This document shows, one piece after another, positions 33,191 through 44,333 of a DNA stretch of 64,000 nucleotides (the stretch's first letter is position 1; each line of letters opens with the position of its first letter). The DNA is from Protopterus annectens. Lineage: Eukaryota > Chordata > Ceratodontiformes > Protopteridae. The stretch lies in the NCBI RefSeq assembly GCF_019279795.1, contig NC_056743.1:625875825-625939824 (forward strand), given 5' to 3'. A program made the position numbers and the translations under genes. Below the pieces are notes generated by a model. That model worked only from the letters and a program-made list of their open reading frames with translations, did not search any database and was not told the DNA's origin.

Positions 33191-33500
33191 TATACCTCCC
33201 AACTGTCCAGATTTTCACAGAATTAATAGATTTTTGCTTCTTATTTTTGGTTTGTTCCACATACAATTTGTGGTTTTCTGGCAAATCATTTAGGAATTAA
33301 GTCACTAAATAATGACAGATACTGAGATTCAGACTTCATAACCTTCAGAAAAATGCATGCTAAAGTAAGACCTGTTATTCTATCAACTGTCTCAGTTTAT
33401 ACAAGAGCAATTTTTAGTAGTGTTTATATGTTCCCCCAATAAATTTGGCCTTGTCCTGATTTATTGCATTAACAAGTTGACAGGTACATGCAAATAAATT
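33191..33500 (+). repeat. Unnamed interspersed repeat, copy 3
   Basis: It begins ATACCTCCCAACTGTCC (33192) and ends near AAGTTGACAGGTA (33473-33486), the family's inverse-complementary ends. It contains the diagnostic words TTTGTGGTTTTCTGGCAAAT, CTAAATAATGACAG and GTTTATACAAGAGCAA. This is the most complete copy seen and helps to define an element of about 300 bp. Confidence 0.6.
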
Positions 33501-33799
33501 GCTTTATAGAATTAGGCATAGCCAAACCTTTCAACTGTCCCCAGTTTTGGCTCAAAATGTTGCTCTTGCCATAATAATCCCTCTGCAAAATAGCAATTTT
33601 GGAAGAAAACATGAAGGGTTTACAATTAAGAAATAACTGTAATAATCATAATTATAGATTACTTTTATTTCAGAAATGCATATAGATTCTTTTATTTTGT
33701 CAGCTGCTCAAGTTAGCAGTACTAATATTAAAAAAGTGTACCTTCTTTCACAGGTTCCCAGCTGTATTGTGTGGCTATTTTATATTTTTGCATCACATT

Positions 33800-34335
33800 T
33801 TTGGTCCATTTTTCATAAAATTGTGTTTTTTGGAAAATTAGTGGCAAATCAAGCCACGGTGGTGCAGCGGTAGCATTGTCGCCTCACAGCAAGAGGTTCT
33901 CCCATTCGATTCTCGGCTGGAGTGCCTTCTGTGTGGAGTCTGCATGTCCTCCCCGCGGTCGAGTGGCGTTCGAAAGACATGTATGAATGGGCATGCCTTC
34001 ATTGAAGGTTGGGCTGGCACCTCAGCACTGTAAAAATCTACTGCCAATCATTAGCAGACCGGAGTTCCGCTGTGGCGGCCCCTAACCGGGAAAAGCCGAA
34101 AGAAGAACAGTAGGAAATCATTAAAGACTGAAGTTGGAAAATAATGACAGACATTTGAGTTTCAGATTTCATACCCTTCAGAAAACTCATACTAATGCAA
34201 AACCTACTATTCTATTATCTTTCTAAGTTTATAAGAGCAATATTTAAAAATTGTCCTTATTTTTGGGCCTTTGTCCCACTTCTGTCTATGGCTTTGTCCA
34301 AATTTCTTGCTCTGAGGTTGAGAGGTATGACAAAT
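33800..34335 (+). repeat. Unnamed interspersed repeat, copy 4, split by a SINE
   Basis: Left half 33800-33851 ends ...GTGGCAAATCA; right half resumes after 34113 with AAATCATTAAAGACTGAAG and ends TTGAGAGGTATG (34317-34330). The SINE at 33852-34112 sits between the two halves, flanked by GGCAAATCA and GGAAATCA, a probable target-site duplication with one change. Confidence 0.65.
33852..34112 (+). mobile_element. tRNA-derived SINE with teleost-like GC-rich 3' module
   Basis: The head ACGGTGGTGCAGCGGTAGCA with TCGCCTCACAGCAAG and the box-B-like CATTCGATTCTCGG is followed by CCTTCTGTGTGGAGTCTGC. The 3' module TTCCGCTGTGGCGGCCCC and AAAAGCCGAAAGAAG resembles, from memory, the tail of common teleost SINEs. 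The head is nearly the same as at 31145 but the 3' module is completely different. The near-perfect duplication and good motif preservation suggest it is the younger of the two. Confidence 0.78.
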
Positions 34336-36054
34336 GTGTCAGGGCCATCACAGTCAGCCAGAGACATTTCAAATTGTGACATACTTGTTGCACCCCACTC
34401 CCCCATGTAGTGACTCTGGGTGTGTCCAAGCAAGGTAAGGAGCAGTTATGCAGTGTAAATGTGCAGAGTATCCCCCCATCCAAGGTAGACACAAGTACTA
34501 CAGTGGCTTTCCATCTGCCCTTGATTTTTCAGAATGGTCTGGTTTCTGTCATATTTTTGTACTGTTGATTTATGCTTATTATTACTCAAAAAGTGCCTGT
34601 TGCTCTGTGTTTAAGTAGCAATGCTTTAATGACCATCAGGTAAGCTTGTCTGAGATCATAAGATGCAAGTAAGCTTTAATAAGCATACTGTTAAAGAATT
34701 GCTAACACTGAAAGCCTTTCTGTTGTTGCCATGTAGAGAATACTTAACTAGATAATGCATAAGACTTGGGTATTGAAATGCATATGACAGTATTTGTAAT
34801 AAAGGACAGGATTACATTATTTTAAGAAGCTCATTACACTTGTTAGAGACTTCCAGTCATCTCTGCAAGCTTTAGCCGTAAACTAAACAGAATGCCAATC
34901 TATCATGTGTGGTCCATAACCTTTACAGTAATCCTTTAAGCAATGTATCTTGAGCTTGTTTCTTGTTTGCCTTTCATTTTTTACTTTGATCATGTTTTCC
35001 CCATGAAAGAAGTAGATAGTTGTCAGGCAGCAGGTCTTTTTTGGATAAGAAACATTTTTACAAGTGGGGGTATTACAGAGATTGCTACTTTCAGCATGTT
35101 ACTTGGTACTTTAATAAAGATGAATATAAATTATAATTAGAACTGCAGTGCAAGGAGAAGTGGTTTGAGTTGAGTGCTGCTTGTTTTTCTTATACTTGAT
35201 TTTGACTGGCATTCCAGTAACGTATTTAAAAAGTAATTTATGTTTTCATGCCTCACAACCTTTTTGTTTCCATCTAGATATTAAGTAAGCTGTCATGCAG
35301 CCAATGCATTGAAATATTTTTTTTCTTCTACACTTCATTTTGTCTTGATTGGACTCTCATAATGACGGTTGGCACCCAGGGCAGCGTATTTAATTAAAGT
35401 TAGTTTTTGTGGTTTTGAGCATAGCTCCTCCCCGTTCTAGTTGGCCGCACCCCTTCCCATTGACCGCACCCATTCAGCTGTCTCCTGCAGCCCCCTTTGA
35501 TTTGAAGTCACCAGCCAGCCACCACTGCATCTAAGACACCAATAACTGACCGAATGCTGCTCCTTACATAAAAACTATCCAGGGATTACCTAAGCACTTT
35601 TCAAGGTTTCAAAATCAGTAGCTCCCCAGTGCTATGTCTTTAAACAATTGACAATTTTGCCTTTGTCCTTATAGTCTGCTGTGCCTCAGAGCCAAGACAA
35701 ATGGGAATGAATAAATGTTGCCAGCACATAAAAAATAAACAATAATTGCACAATGTCTATGTGTAGTCTTCTCTAAGATTACTGTATTTTGTCAAACAAT
35801 TCAAACACTTCACTGGAGAACTTAATGCAGTAAGAATTATAAGAAACTGTGTGTATTTTTTTCTCCAGCCACCATTACTCAAAATACATGACTAATGAAA
35901 AGTGTACTTGGTTAAAATAAAATAGTGTTATACATAAGCAGATTCAACATATAAGTAGACAGACACTAGCAAATATTTTTAAAAAGTCATTGAAGCAAAG
36001 CATCAGATGATAAATACAAGACTTATATGACCTAGACGTTCTTATGATACACTT
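34336..36054. other. Unassigned sequence across the right end of the hAT-like element
   Basis: No domains or family repeats recognised. The GC-richer block 35370-35527 (CGCACCCCTTCCCATTGACC) forms the right terminal part of the hAT-like element. After 35536 the sequence is AT-rich and featureless. Confidence 0.5.
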
Positions 36055-36757
36055 TATAGGTTAATGACCTAAGAGCCTTTATAAGCCTAGCCATGCAGTT
36101 CAACCCAGTGGTGTCCCTATATATTATGGGTGTTTATTAGGAGAGAGTATGTGGGCATTACTGTCATCCTCTGCCTCCATCAGAGACATGGTGGCCAGAC
36201 CAGTGGTGAATTTCCAATTTCCCATCCATTGGTCATGGTTATGCTTAAATAAGGTTAGGGATGGACTCTGCTTCACGTGGATGGAAATCCTCTGAGACAC
36301 ATCTCTGTCTCACCAACATGTCTTATTTATGTCACAAGCAAAATTTAAATGCTTGGATCTAGTGGTTCTTGTGCTGTTAATTCTGCAGATGTGCAAAATG
36401 TCCATTAGAGCTGGATCTAATGATGCCTTGTTTGCCAGGCAGAGATCACCTCTCAGTAATTTGAGGGAAACAAGAGTATAGCGATAAGGCTTTATGGCGA
36501 TCCATATACAATGTGTTTAAACCAAGGATTCTCCTGGTAAGGAACCTTTGTGGGTGCTCCAACTGTTGCTTATGTCTGGTCAGGTACATTATGAAGTGGG
36601 GCATTATACTCAATGATGGGTCTGATAAGGACAGAATAAAGTGGCACTATGATTTCCTTGAACTTGGATGCCATGCTGTTACTTATAAGTTGAGTGACAT
36701 AGAATGATCTTCTTACTACATTGGCCACATGTTGGTCAAAGGCCAGGCCAGCTTTGG
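36055..36757 (-). pseudogene. CR1-family LINE copy F, 3' fragment
   Basis: Minus strand. The piece at 36570-36757 reads AGLAFDQHVANVVRRSFYVT and VPLYSVLIRPIIEYNAPLHN, the post-RT block seen in copies B and C. It continues in broken frames through the C-terminus to the tail (GCTAGGCTTATAAAGGCTCT, 36080-36060). The truncation at 36757 lies directly beside a plus-strand A-run plus (TAAAA)n, with no visible duplication. Strongly decayed. Confidence 0.75.
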
Positions 36758-37720
36758 CAAAAAAAAAAAAATAAAATAAAATAAAGCTTACTAGCTCAGA
36801 AGAAGGCACAGTAGTTTTCAGGTTAATTCCAGTCTTATTTCAGAAAATAAGTTTTCTACTGCTCCATATAAACAGAAGAAAATCCTACTGACACTGGGGT
36901 ATTGCTTCCCCACACGGCGACCTCTCCACAGACGTAAACTCTGTTCTCTTGAAAACTGTTTTGAAAAAAAAGCAAAATAGTTCACATTCAAAGACTCCAG
37001 CAGAATTAACATCTCACATGACTTTACAGCAACTGTGCACATCTCAAACACAGAAAAAGACTAACTGCAATTCACGGAGAGGTTAATGCATCTCACACAA
37101 AATTCTTATTTACAAAGCACTATTAACGTATCTCCCTTCACCAGAATATATCACATACAGATTCAGGGTACCTTAGGAAATACATAGATATTTAAAAAAC
37201 ATCACTTCATAGTCCCATATAAATTTTGCTAATGTTGAGAGGAAATCACTAAAGGCTGTTTTATATAATTCAGTTTTTCCATTTGTCAATCAAATTAGTG
37301 AAATCGTCCAAAAACCCTTTTCAACAAATACACTGGCCAGAGATATAGTTACTGAAACATCACACTTTGCAACATTAAGCAAATGCAATACATTAGATAA
37401 TACAAGTAGGGTGCTTAGGTTATCTAGAATGAAATAAATTAAGGTTAATTAAAAGAAGACAAAGGACTGCTGTAGTAAATATATGGGATATTTGAAAAAT
37501 AACAAATGTACTTACTGAGAGCCAATCTAGATTATTAGCAAAATAGAATAAGCAATCAGTTCCTAATAACTGGGATTTTTTTTTCTTTTAAAGTAGGAAG
37601 CATCCTATTACTGCAGTTAAAGAATGCCTGAACACCTTTCCAAAATCCTCTGGATCTCATTTAAAGTACTATGAAATGTGTCATTATTAATGCCATTGGT
37701 ACATTCATTCTGTATTGTTC
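36758..37720. other. Unassigned non-coding stretch
   Basis: It begins with AAAAAAAAAAATAAAATAAAAT and is then AT-rich without a recognisable frame or repeat. A 77-residue minus frame at 36818-37051 has no known motif. Confidence 0.5.
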
Positions 37721-37721
37721 T

Positions 37722-37835
37722 GCAAGGATTGCGGGTTAACATAATGGTAAAGATGTTTACCTCACAGACAAAAAGTATAGGATTTAATTCTCACCTGGGG
37801 AAACTGGCTAGGCTTAAATGGCCTACAATGGCAGC
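37722..37835 (+). mobile_element. tRNA-derived SINE with CR1-type 3' tail
   Basis: A tRNA-like head (GGTTAACATAATGGTAAAGA as A box region, GGATTTAATTCTCACC as B box) is followed directly by GGCTAGGCTTAAATGGCC...GCTAGACTAGTACTTACC. This matches the CR1 3' end at 59852-59890 (GCTTTCTTAGGCCC...GCCTAGTACCTACC). SINEs borrowing a LINE tail so as to be copied by that LINE are well established. It runs directly into the minisatellite. Confidence 0.65.
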
Positions 37836-38756
37836 TAGACTAGTACTTACCTATGAATGACCCACAAGAGCAGCTAGCCTAGTACTTACCTATCAACCTA
37901 TGAATGGCCCACAAGGACAGCTAGCCTAGTGCTTACCTATGAACCCATGAATGGCCCTCAAGGGCAGCTAGCCTAGTACTTACCTATGAACCTATGACTG
38001 GCCCACAAAGGCAGACAGTGTAGTACTTACCTATGAATGGCCCACAAGGGCAGCTAGCCTAGTACTTACCTATGAACCTATGAATGGCCTACAAGGGCAG
38101 CTAGTCTTGTGCTTACCTATGAACACCCCACAAGGGCAGCTAGCCTAGAACTTACCTATGAACAGCCCACAAGGGCAGCTAGCCTAGAACGTACCTATGA
38201 ACCTATGAATGGCCCTCAAGGGCAGCTAGCATAGTATTTACCTATGAATGGCTCACAAGGGCAGCTAGCATAGTACTTACCTATGAACCTATGAATGGCC
38301 CACAAGAGCAGCTAGCATAGTGCTTACCTATGAACCTATGAATGGCCCACAAGGGCAGCTAGCCTAGTACTTACCTGTGAACCTATGAATGGCCCACAAG
38401 CACAGCTAGCCTAGTACTTACCTATGAATGGCCCACAAGAGCAGCTAGCATAGTGCTTACCTATGAACCTATGAATGGCCCACAAGAGCAGCTAGCATAG
38501 TGCTTACCTATGAACCTATGAATGGCCCACAAGGGCAGCTAGCCTAGTACTTACCTGTGAACCTATGAATGGCCCACAAGCACAGCTAGCCTAGTACTTA
38601 CCTATGAACCTATGAATGGCCCACGAGGGCAGATAGCCTAGCACTTACCTATGAACCTATGAATGGCCCATAAGGGCAGCTAGCCTAGTACTTACTTGTG
38701 AACCTATGAATGGCCCACAAGCACAGCTAGCCTAGTACTTACCTATGAACCTATGC
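37836..38756 (+). repeat. CR1-tail-derived minisatellite, about 21 units
   Basis: Units of 39 bp (CCTATGAATGGCCCACAAGG then GCAGCTAGCCTAGTACTTA) or 47 bp (with one more CCTATGAA octamer) are repeated about 21 times. Variants such as AGCATAGTGC and CAAGCACAGC recur in a fixed order. A stretch of about 180 bp starting near 38289 is repeated almost exactly from about 38469, so longer blocks have also been duplicated. The unit equals the 3' terminal sequence of the window's CR1 copies. Confidence 0.93.
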
Positions 38757-39119
38757 ATCTGGTCCTATCTTCTAGAACTACCTGTAGGATTTCCATGTAT
38801 TGTCACTGTCTAACATGATGGTCTTGCAAGAAGTACCATTCAATGTGGGAATTTCATTTGGTGAAAAATGGTCATTGTAGGGAGAAGAAGTCAACTACTT
38901 CCAGATATGTCATTAAAGTGTTTTACTATATACTGTAGCTTAGCAGTTGTGTACCATGCCAACGCCTGACTCTGTGACTTGAGTGCAGAAGTGTTTTTTG
39001 TTTCTACTACTGAAGCTGTGATAATTACCATGGCCCGTGGTACAAATGCTCATATGGCAGTAATTGGGGAATGGGCTCTCATAACAGCTGGCATTGTCTG
39101 TACTGCTCTCTGTAGAGAT
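38757..39119. other. Unassigned spacer
   Basis: No open frame or known repeat seen between the minisatellite and the L2-like LINE tail. Confidence 0.6.
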
Positions 39120-40590
39120 TTATTTTATTTTATTTGTTGACTGGGTAGGTGGGTTGGTCTGAAAGACCCATTTCAGTCATGTTATGGGCCATAAAGGCAA
39201 TACAGTTATATACCATAAAGGCAATACAGTTTTATAAACAGCCACAAAGAAACAATTATACAGAAATTAAACACGGGTACATGACCAAAAAAAAAAAAAA
39301 AAACTTAAAAAGATTGACAGTGACCCTGACTGCAAACAGTATTGCTAACTTCAAAGATAATAAAGGAGTTAATGTTATTATAAGAACATTGGCATCAAGA
39401 ATTTATTCAGTGAATGTAACAATAAATGATGCTCTTTAATTAATGTTATTAAGTACATAATGATCTATATATGTAACACGGTGGGATTCATAGAACAGCA
39501 AGCACACATAAATCTGTGAGGTTTGTTAGCAGAAGTATTTCATTGGCAAAATAGCCTTATCCAGTGTTTCTAAAGCATTTGCATTTGTTTTCAAAGATAG
39601 GATACCAACTATCTGTATATCATTTTCAAGGAGGAAGTTCCAAGAGGTAGGTGTTATTTTAGAGAAGGCCTTTTCTCAAACAGCTAAAGTGAATGGCAGC
39701 CTGCACAACTGTAAGGGTTCAGAGTGACAAAAAGAATAGCTGGAGTGTCCAACAGACAATTTGTTAAAGAAAGGAGAACAGTTTCTGTGGTTCAGTATCT
39801 TACAGGTAATAGTACTAAAGGGCTGTTTATTCAATCCTCTGCTGTGCAATGCTTGGTGTCTAAGTTATTTACTCAGGAAGCAAGAAAGTGAGGCATGTAA
39901 AAGCACTGGCATTAGCTGGAAGCTAGTTTGATTTTGTTAAGGTGGTGTAGTGGTGTTATTTAGAATAAGAGAAATGAAGAAACCTAAGGATTTTGTTTTC
40001 AGTTGTTTGAACAAGGGTATTATTTTGGCCAAAGTAAGATGTAATGATAGAGAGAGCTTACTGTAATCTGGGTATCACAAATTTAATGGCGATAGCTCGT
40101 CTAACCTCTGGGATGAGAAGACTATATTATTTGTAAGAACTTTTGAGTTGAGTTAATACCTTGTGTATTGGTGTGTTGACATGATTGTGAAAGTTAATAT
40201 GAGGGCCAAAAATGACTCCTGGGTATTTTTGCTGTGAGACAAATGGGAGAGCAGTGCCATTTGTGGATTGTTGTCAGTTTCTGTGCAGTACCAAAAAGTA
40301 TTACAGAGATTTTTGCTGTATTTTCAGACAATTTATTTTGATAAAGCCAATTCCATATGATAGCAAAATAATTTTGCAGTTCAGTGGATAGAGCAGATAA
40401 TAGTTTGCTGGCTCTAACAATAACAATATCATCAGAATATTAAATGCAATTACAATGAGGAAGATACCATGGTAGGTCATTTATGTAAAGGGGAAAAAAA
40501 GAAGGGGAGCCAAGACAGAGCCTTGTGGCACTTCTTTAGTAGTAGCAGAGATGAGTGTACCAAGTGACATGTTTGTAATTGGCCGCACTG
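39120..40590 (-). pseudogene. L2-like LINE fragment (reverse transcriptase to 3' tail)
   Basis: Minus strand. At 40535-40420 the frame reads VPQGSVLAPLLF (motif B), then YINDLPWYLPHCN and YSDDIVIVRASKLLSALSTE (motif C, YSDD instead of YADD). It continues LQNYFAIIWNWLYQNKLSEN. The C-terminus has AFSKITPTSWNFLLEND and the 3' end CAGTCAACAAATAAAATAAA at 39145-39125. Motif A and the endonuclease are absent because the copy is 5' truncated. The L2/Rex1 side of the CR1 group is my best placement. Confidence 0.75.
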
Positions 40591-41589
40591 TGTGTATCTG
40601 ACAGCAGTGAGCTGAAATATATGATTGTGGTTATTTGTTATGTCAGTAACGTAGCTGTAATCAATGAGCACATTTGTGTGTGTTCAAGCATCTGTGTAAG
40701 CATACAGATACACATACATTTGAATATGTGTTTGTGTATATGTGTGTATCCGAATCGGTACTCAGCAATACAGATTTTTGTCTCCATTAATATGAAACTA
40801 TTATGATAATTTGAAGGTAAAAGGGCCTCATCTCTGGGCCTGTTTATTCAATCCTCTGCTGTGCAATGCTTGGTGTCTAGGCTATTTACACAGGAAGCAA
40901 GAAAGTGAGGCATGTAAAAGCACTGATGTGTTTGGATGCAAGTAGTGTGGGAAGTATATGCTGGGGTTAAAGTGGAGAAAGGACTGTCCATATTCAACAA
41001 GTGGGGAAAACAAACAGAGATGACTGATTTGAATAGGCTGTGATATGTTGTGGAAGTAATATAACTTAATATTACTAAAAGTTTAGAAAGTGCTATGTGG
41101 TGAGTGGGGTAAGGAGATTGTGACAGGGTTTAAATGAGTGCCTTTTGGAGTGGGGAAACACTTCACTTGTTTTTTTGAGTGAAGCACGCATCAGTTAAGT
41201 GTCAGCAGCAAAAGAGAGGAAGGTGTCTGCCTTAATTCAGGTCAGGAAGGTAGAATCAGAACAGATTTGGAACAAGATAATGAGCACTTCTGGAAAAAAC
41301 ATGACATGCTCTATTCTGGCACAGACTACAAACTACTTGTGTTGTTATAGTACAGTAATGCTGCACTGATCTTTTTATCCTTACATTTCACCAACACTGC
41401 ACTTGAACATATTTATTAAGGTTAGTCTACGTAGAGGAATAAGAATTGTAGTCCTTTTTCATTATTTTTTTTAATTAAAAAAATGAAGTCCTTTGTTAGA
41501 TCATGTATGAAATAAGACACCACAATACCACATAAGAGTGTATGAACAGGACGTGTTGTCATTTTCATTCAGATTGGATATTCACAGAA
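40591..41589. other. Unassigned; contains an 85-bp duplicate of L2-like sequence
   Basis: The segment 40841-40925 repeats 39824-39908 with about three differences, in the same orientation and 1.0 kb away. The rest shows no gene. Short GT-rich words at 40675-40745 are not a true microsatellite. Confidence 0.6.
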
Positions 41590-41840
41590 TGGATATTTCA
41601 TGTATTTATTTATTTATTTATGTGCTTGTTAACCACAGTCTTGTCTGATCCTTGCAGAGAGCATGTGTATTTTACTTATTTATTCACGTGGTAACCACAA
41701 AGTTGTCAGAACCTTGAAGACAGTGTGTTTATTTTATTTATTCATTCGTTAACCACAGAGTTGGCTTATCCCAGCATGACTTTTTCAGTCATGACTCAAG
41801 CCAAGGGTCACAGATGAGATAAAAAAAAAGAAATGCAGAT
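41590..41840 (-). repeat. Three LINE/SINE-tail-like repeats
   Basis: Three units of about 60-70 bp each consist of TATTTATTTATT-type runs followed by GTTAACCACAGTCTTGTCTGATC-like sequence. On the minus strand these read as ...GTGGTTAACNAATAAATAAAT tails, like the L2-like and SINE 3' ends. They are probably tail-derived tandem copies. Confidence 0.55.
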
Positions 41841-44333
41841 TAAACAGATAAAAAAAAAACAGATGTCTTTTTAAAGTGTGATAGATTAAAGGAAATGAAC
41901 ATGCAAAAATATATCATGAAGTGTCTTAAATTACAGCATTATAAACACCTCCATCTCGTTCAAGTATCCTTGCACATCAAATAGGACCAGGAGTCAGTAA
42001 ACCATACTGGGCCATGCACAGTCAAGAGAGCACAATAGGCAGTGTGATGGCAAGAAAAATAAAGAGAAAAAGGTATGTAAAGGAACTTTATGGCAATGTA
42101 GTAACAGTGGCGAGAAGGTAAAACTGGGAAGCTTTTAGCAATTGTTCTTGCCAGGGTGAGCATCAAAGATGAAATAATAGAGAGAGGTAAAGTGGATACT
42201 GAGGTTACGTGGCTTACAAAGTGTGACAGCACTGGTGCTGAGTAGTTAGGAGTGAAAGAGAGACAGAGAGCAGATTATAAAATACTTTATTTTCAGACAT
42301 GCAGGACAGATAAAACTGCACTAAATATCAGAGAGTGGTATAATCAAGGCCGAAGTAACAGGGGGCTGATAAAGCTGCAGCTCCAGGCCCACATGTCTGA
42401 ACTAGGCACTGTTGCTTCTGCTCCCAGTTTAGTCTTAAATACTGTGCTGTTGTCCACTTCTCTTGAGTGCTGTCATCAGTCTGTCGCTCTGGGGGATCTT
42501 CATTATACTTTACATTTTCCATTACCTAGGACCGCTAATTGGCTGCCTTGTGCTTCCCAGGTAACTCACATTGCTTGTAATGATGTAACCCCCCTGTCGG
42601 TTAATGCAGTTTATTTGTCACATTTACTCTGGAGTACATCAACGGTATAAGTGGGACAAGAATTAGTGTGCCTTTTGAACACCCCCAAGGGAAAAGGATG
42701 CTGCCCAAAGTAACTCAGTTGCTTTCTATTTCCTATGTGTTCTCTTGGTTGGCTGTCTGGTTCAAGTATCAGTGTATAAACCCAGGTCACAAACAGTACG
42801 TGTAGATAACCTGCCTCTGCATCAGTGGACTTTTGACTGTTTTGTGTCATTCTAATATCTTAGTAATACTACAAGTCGGCTGTGGTGTTATGAGCTACAC
42901 AAGGAAAAAAACAGTATGCTTGTAAATTTCACAAACTAGACTCAGATTTGAACTAAGAAATTATGTTACAGTAATACACAAATAAAACACAGGTTTAGCA
43001 ATGATCTACACATTCTGCATTGTATAGGCCAACCAGATATGTAAGTTAATGCTGTGGAATTTGTTGATGTTATAGGTTTATAAAGTCAGGTAACAGAACA
43101 AGTAATATGCATGTACTTGTTTGTTTAGTACAGTGTAAGATCTTAAATGGTATCATAAAAATTTAATATCCAGAAATCAGGATTACCAGGGGATTTCAAG
43201 GAAGGTTTCATAGTTGTTTGACTTCTATTATCATGCCTTCTTTCAGATATGAAGTGTATATTTTTAAATGCTAAAGAGTTAGCTATAAGAAGTACCTGCA
43301 TTTTGATACAGACTTCTAAAAAGTTCATTTGGAATATAGATTTCATGGAGGTTAGACCACATACTAAATTCCTATGTCTTATTAACTCATGATGCACACC
43401 CAGTAAGGTGTCTGAAGTGAAATTAAAACTCATTGTATTACTCTTACTTTTCATATTAATTTTGTGCTGAAAGATGCACTAAATGCTACCATTACAGCTT
43501 CCACTGTTTATTACAGCATGGGAGGTCTAGAGTAGAGCAAATGAATATAGCAGAGACCTGGACCACTTAGGCTTGGCATAGGTCCATAGTTTCATAGGTT
43601 CTTAGATCAGTACCAGGTATAAAGGGTTATGGTACTGTTAAACAATCCACCTTTTAATGAATGTCCAGTTTTGCCAAAAACTAGAAAAAATAAATACATT
43701 TAAATTCCTGTCTGTTCCGTGGGACAAGCTCCCAGATCCCTCAATGAACAAAACACCTTGCACTTGTATACTTAATATAACCTGTTATAAGGTTAAAAAA
43801 TCTAAGGGTGGGTTAAGCATTTCTGACAAAATGAGTTTTGCCTCATTGGGCATCACTAAAACAACTGATAACTTATAGCCTAGTGGATTTCGAGAAGTAT
43901 GACTATAGCCAAGCTATAATGGAATTTACTTGCATCGCTGTAATTGTCTACCTCTTTTAAAACATATAGAGGGAGTGACCCTGTTTTAATTGGAGTGGGA
44001 GGTTAATCCAAAGGTGAAGCAGTTGTTGAGTGGTGAATCTGTCAAACTTGCTACTGTTGTTAATGGAGGTTTTGAATTGAATTCTATTTGTATTTGTGTG
44101 TAGTGTGTGGGCTCTACAGCTTTAAATGACAACACCTAATTGCAGGGACCTTGCATATCACATAATACATATTCATTCTGGAATGTGTACTCTGATTAAG
44201 CATCATGGATGCTGAAACTCATTCCCAGTGTCTTTTCAGTACATTTAGCATTCTAGCAAATATTTAGATTTTACTTGGTGTCATAACTAGGGAAATATTC
44301 ATGCAGAAGTGAAGAAATATTTGAAAAAGTGAA
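41841..44333. other. Unassigned non-coding stretch
   Basis: Nothing identifiable in 2.5 kb. A 132-codon plus frame at 42252-42650 crosses an AT-poor patch but has no motif, no homologous second copy in the window and no codon-like pattern I can support. Minus frames at 41960-42232 and 43143-43454 are likewise featureless. Confidence 0.55.

Larger units (their letters stand above)
30465..35527. mobile_element. hAT-like DNA element bounded by an 8-bp target-site duplication
   Basis: The left end CAGGGGCAGCGCGTGC (30465) and the right end ...CCAGCCAGCCACCACTG (35527) have the CAGNGG...CACTG form of hAT termini. They are flanked by the identical octamer CATCTAAG at 30457-30464 and 35528-35535, the duplication length hAT elements produce. 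Terminal inverted identity is short (about 7 of 10). No transposase was found, so it is nonautonomous or decayed. The 5 kb interior is a nest of SINEs and smaller repeats. Chance agreement of the octamer is unlikely but possible. Confidence 0.55.

Noticed and set aside
36740-36800. Plus-strand A-run and (TAAAA)n as the tail of a plus-strand retroposon
   Set aside because: The sequence immediately to its left is the truncated 5' part of a minus-strand CR1, so no plus-strand element body exists for this tail.
37836-38756. CRISPR-like array of regular repeats
   Set aside because: Units are contiguous with no unique spacers, vary in sequence and length, and match the CR1 3' tail; this is a eukaryotic minisatellite.
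42252-42650. 132-codon open frame as a possible host exon
   Set aside because: No domain, splice context or related copy could be seen; a chance frame in a less AT-rich patch is more likely.
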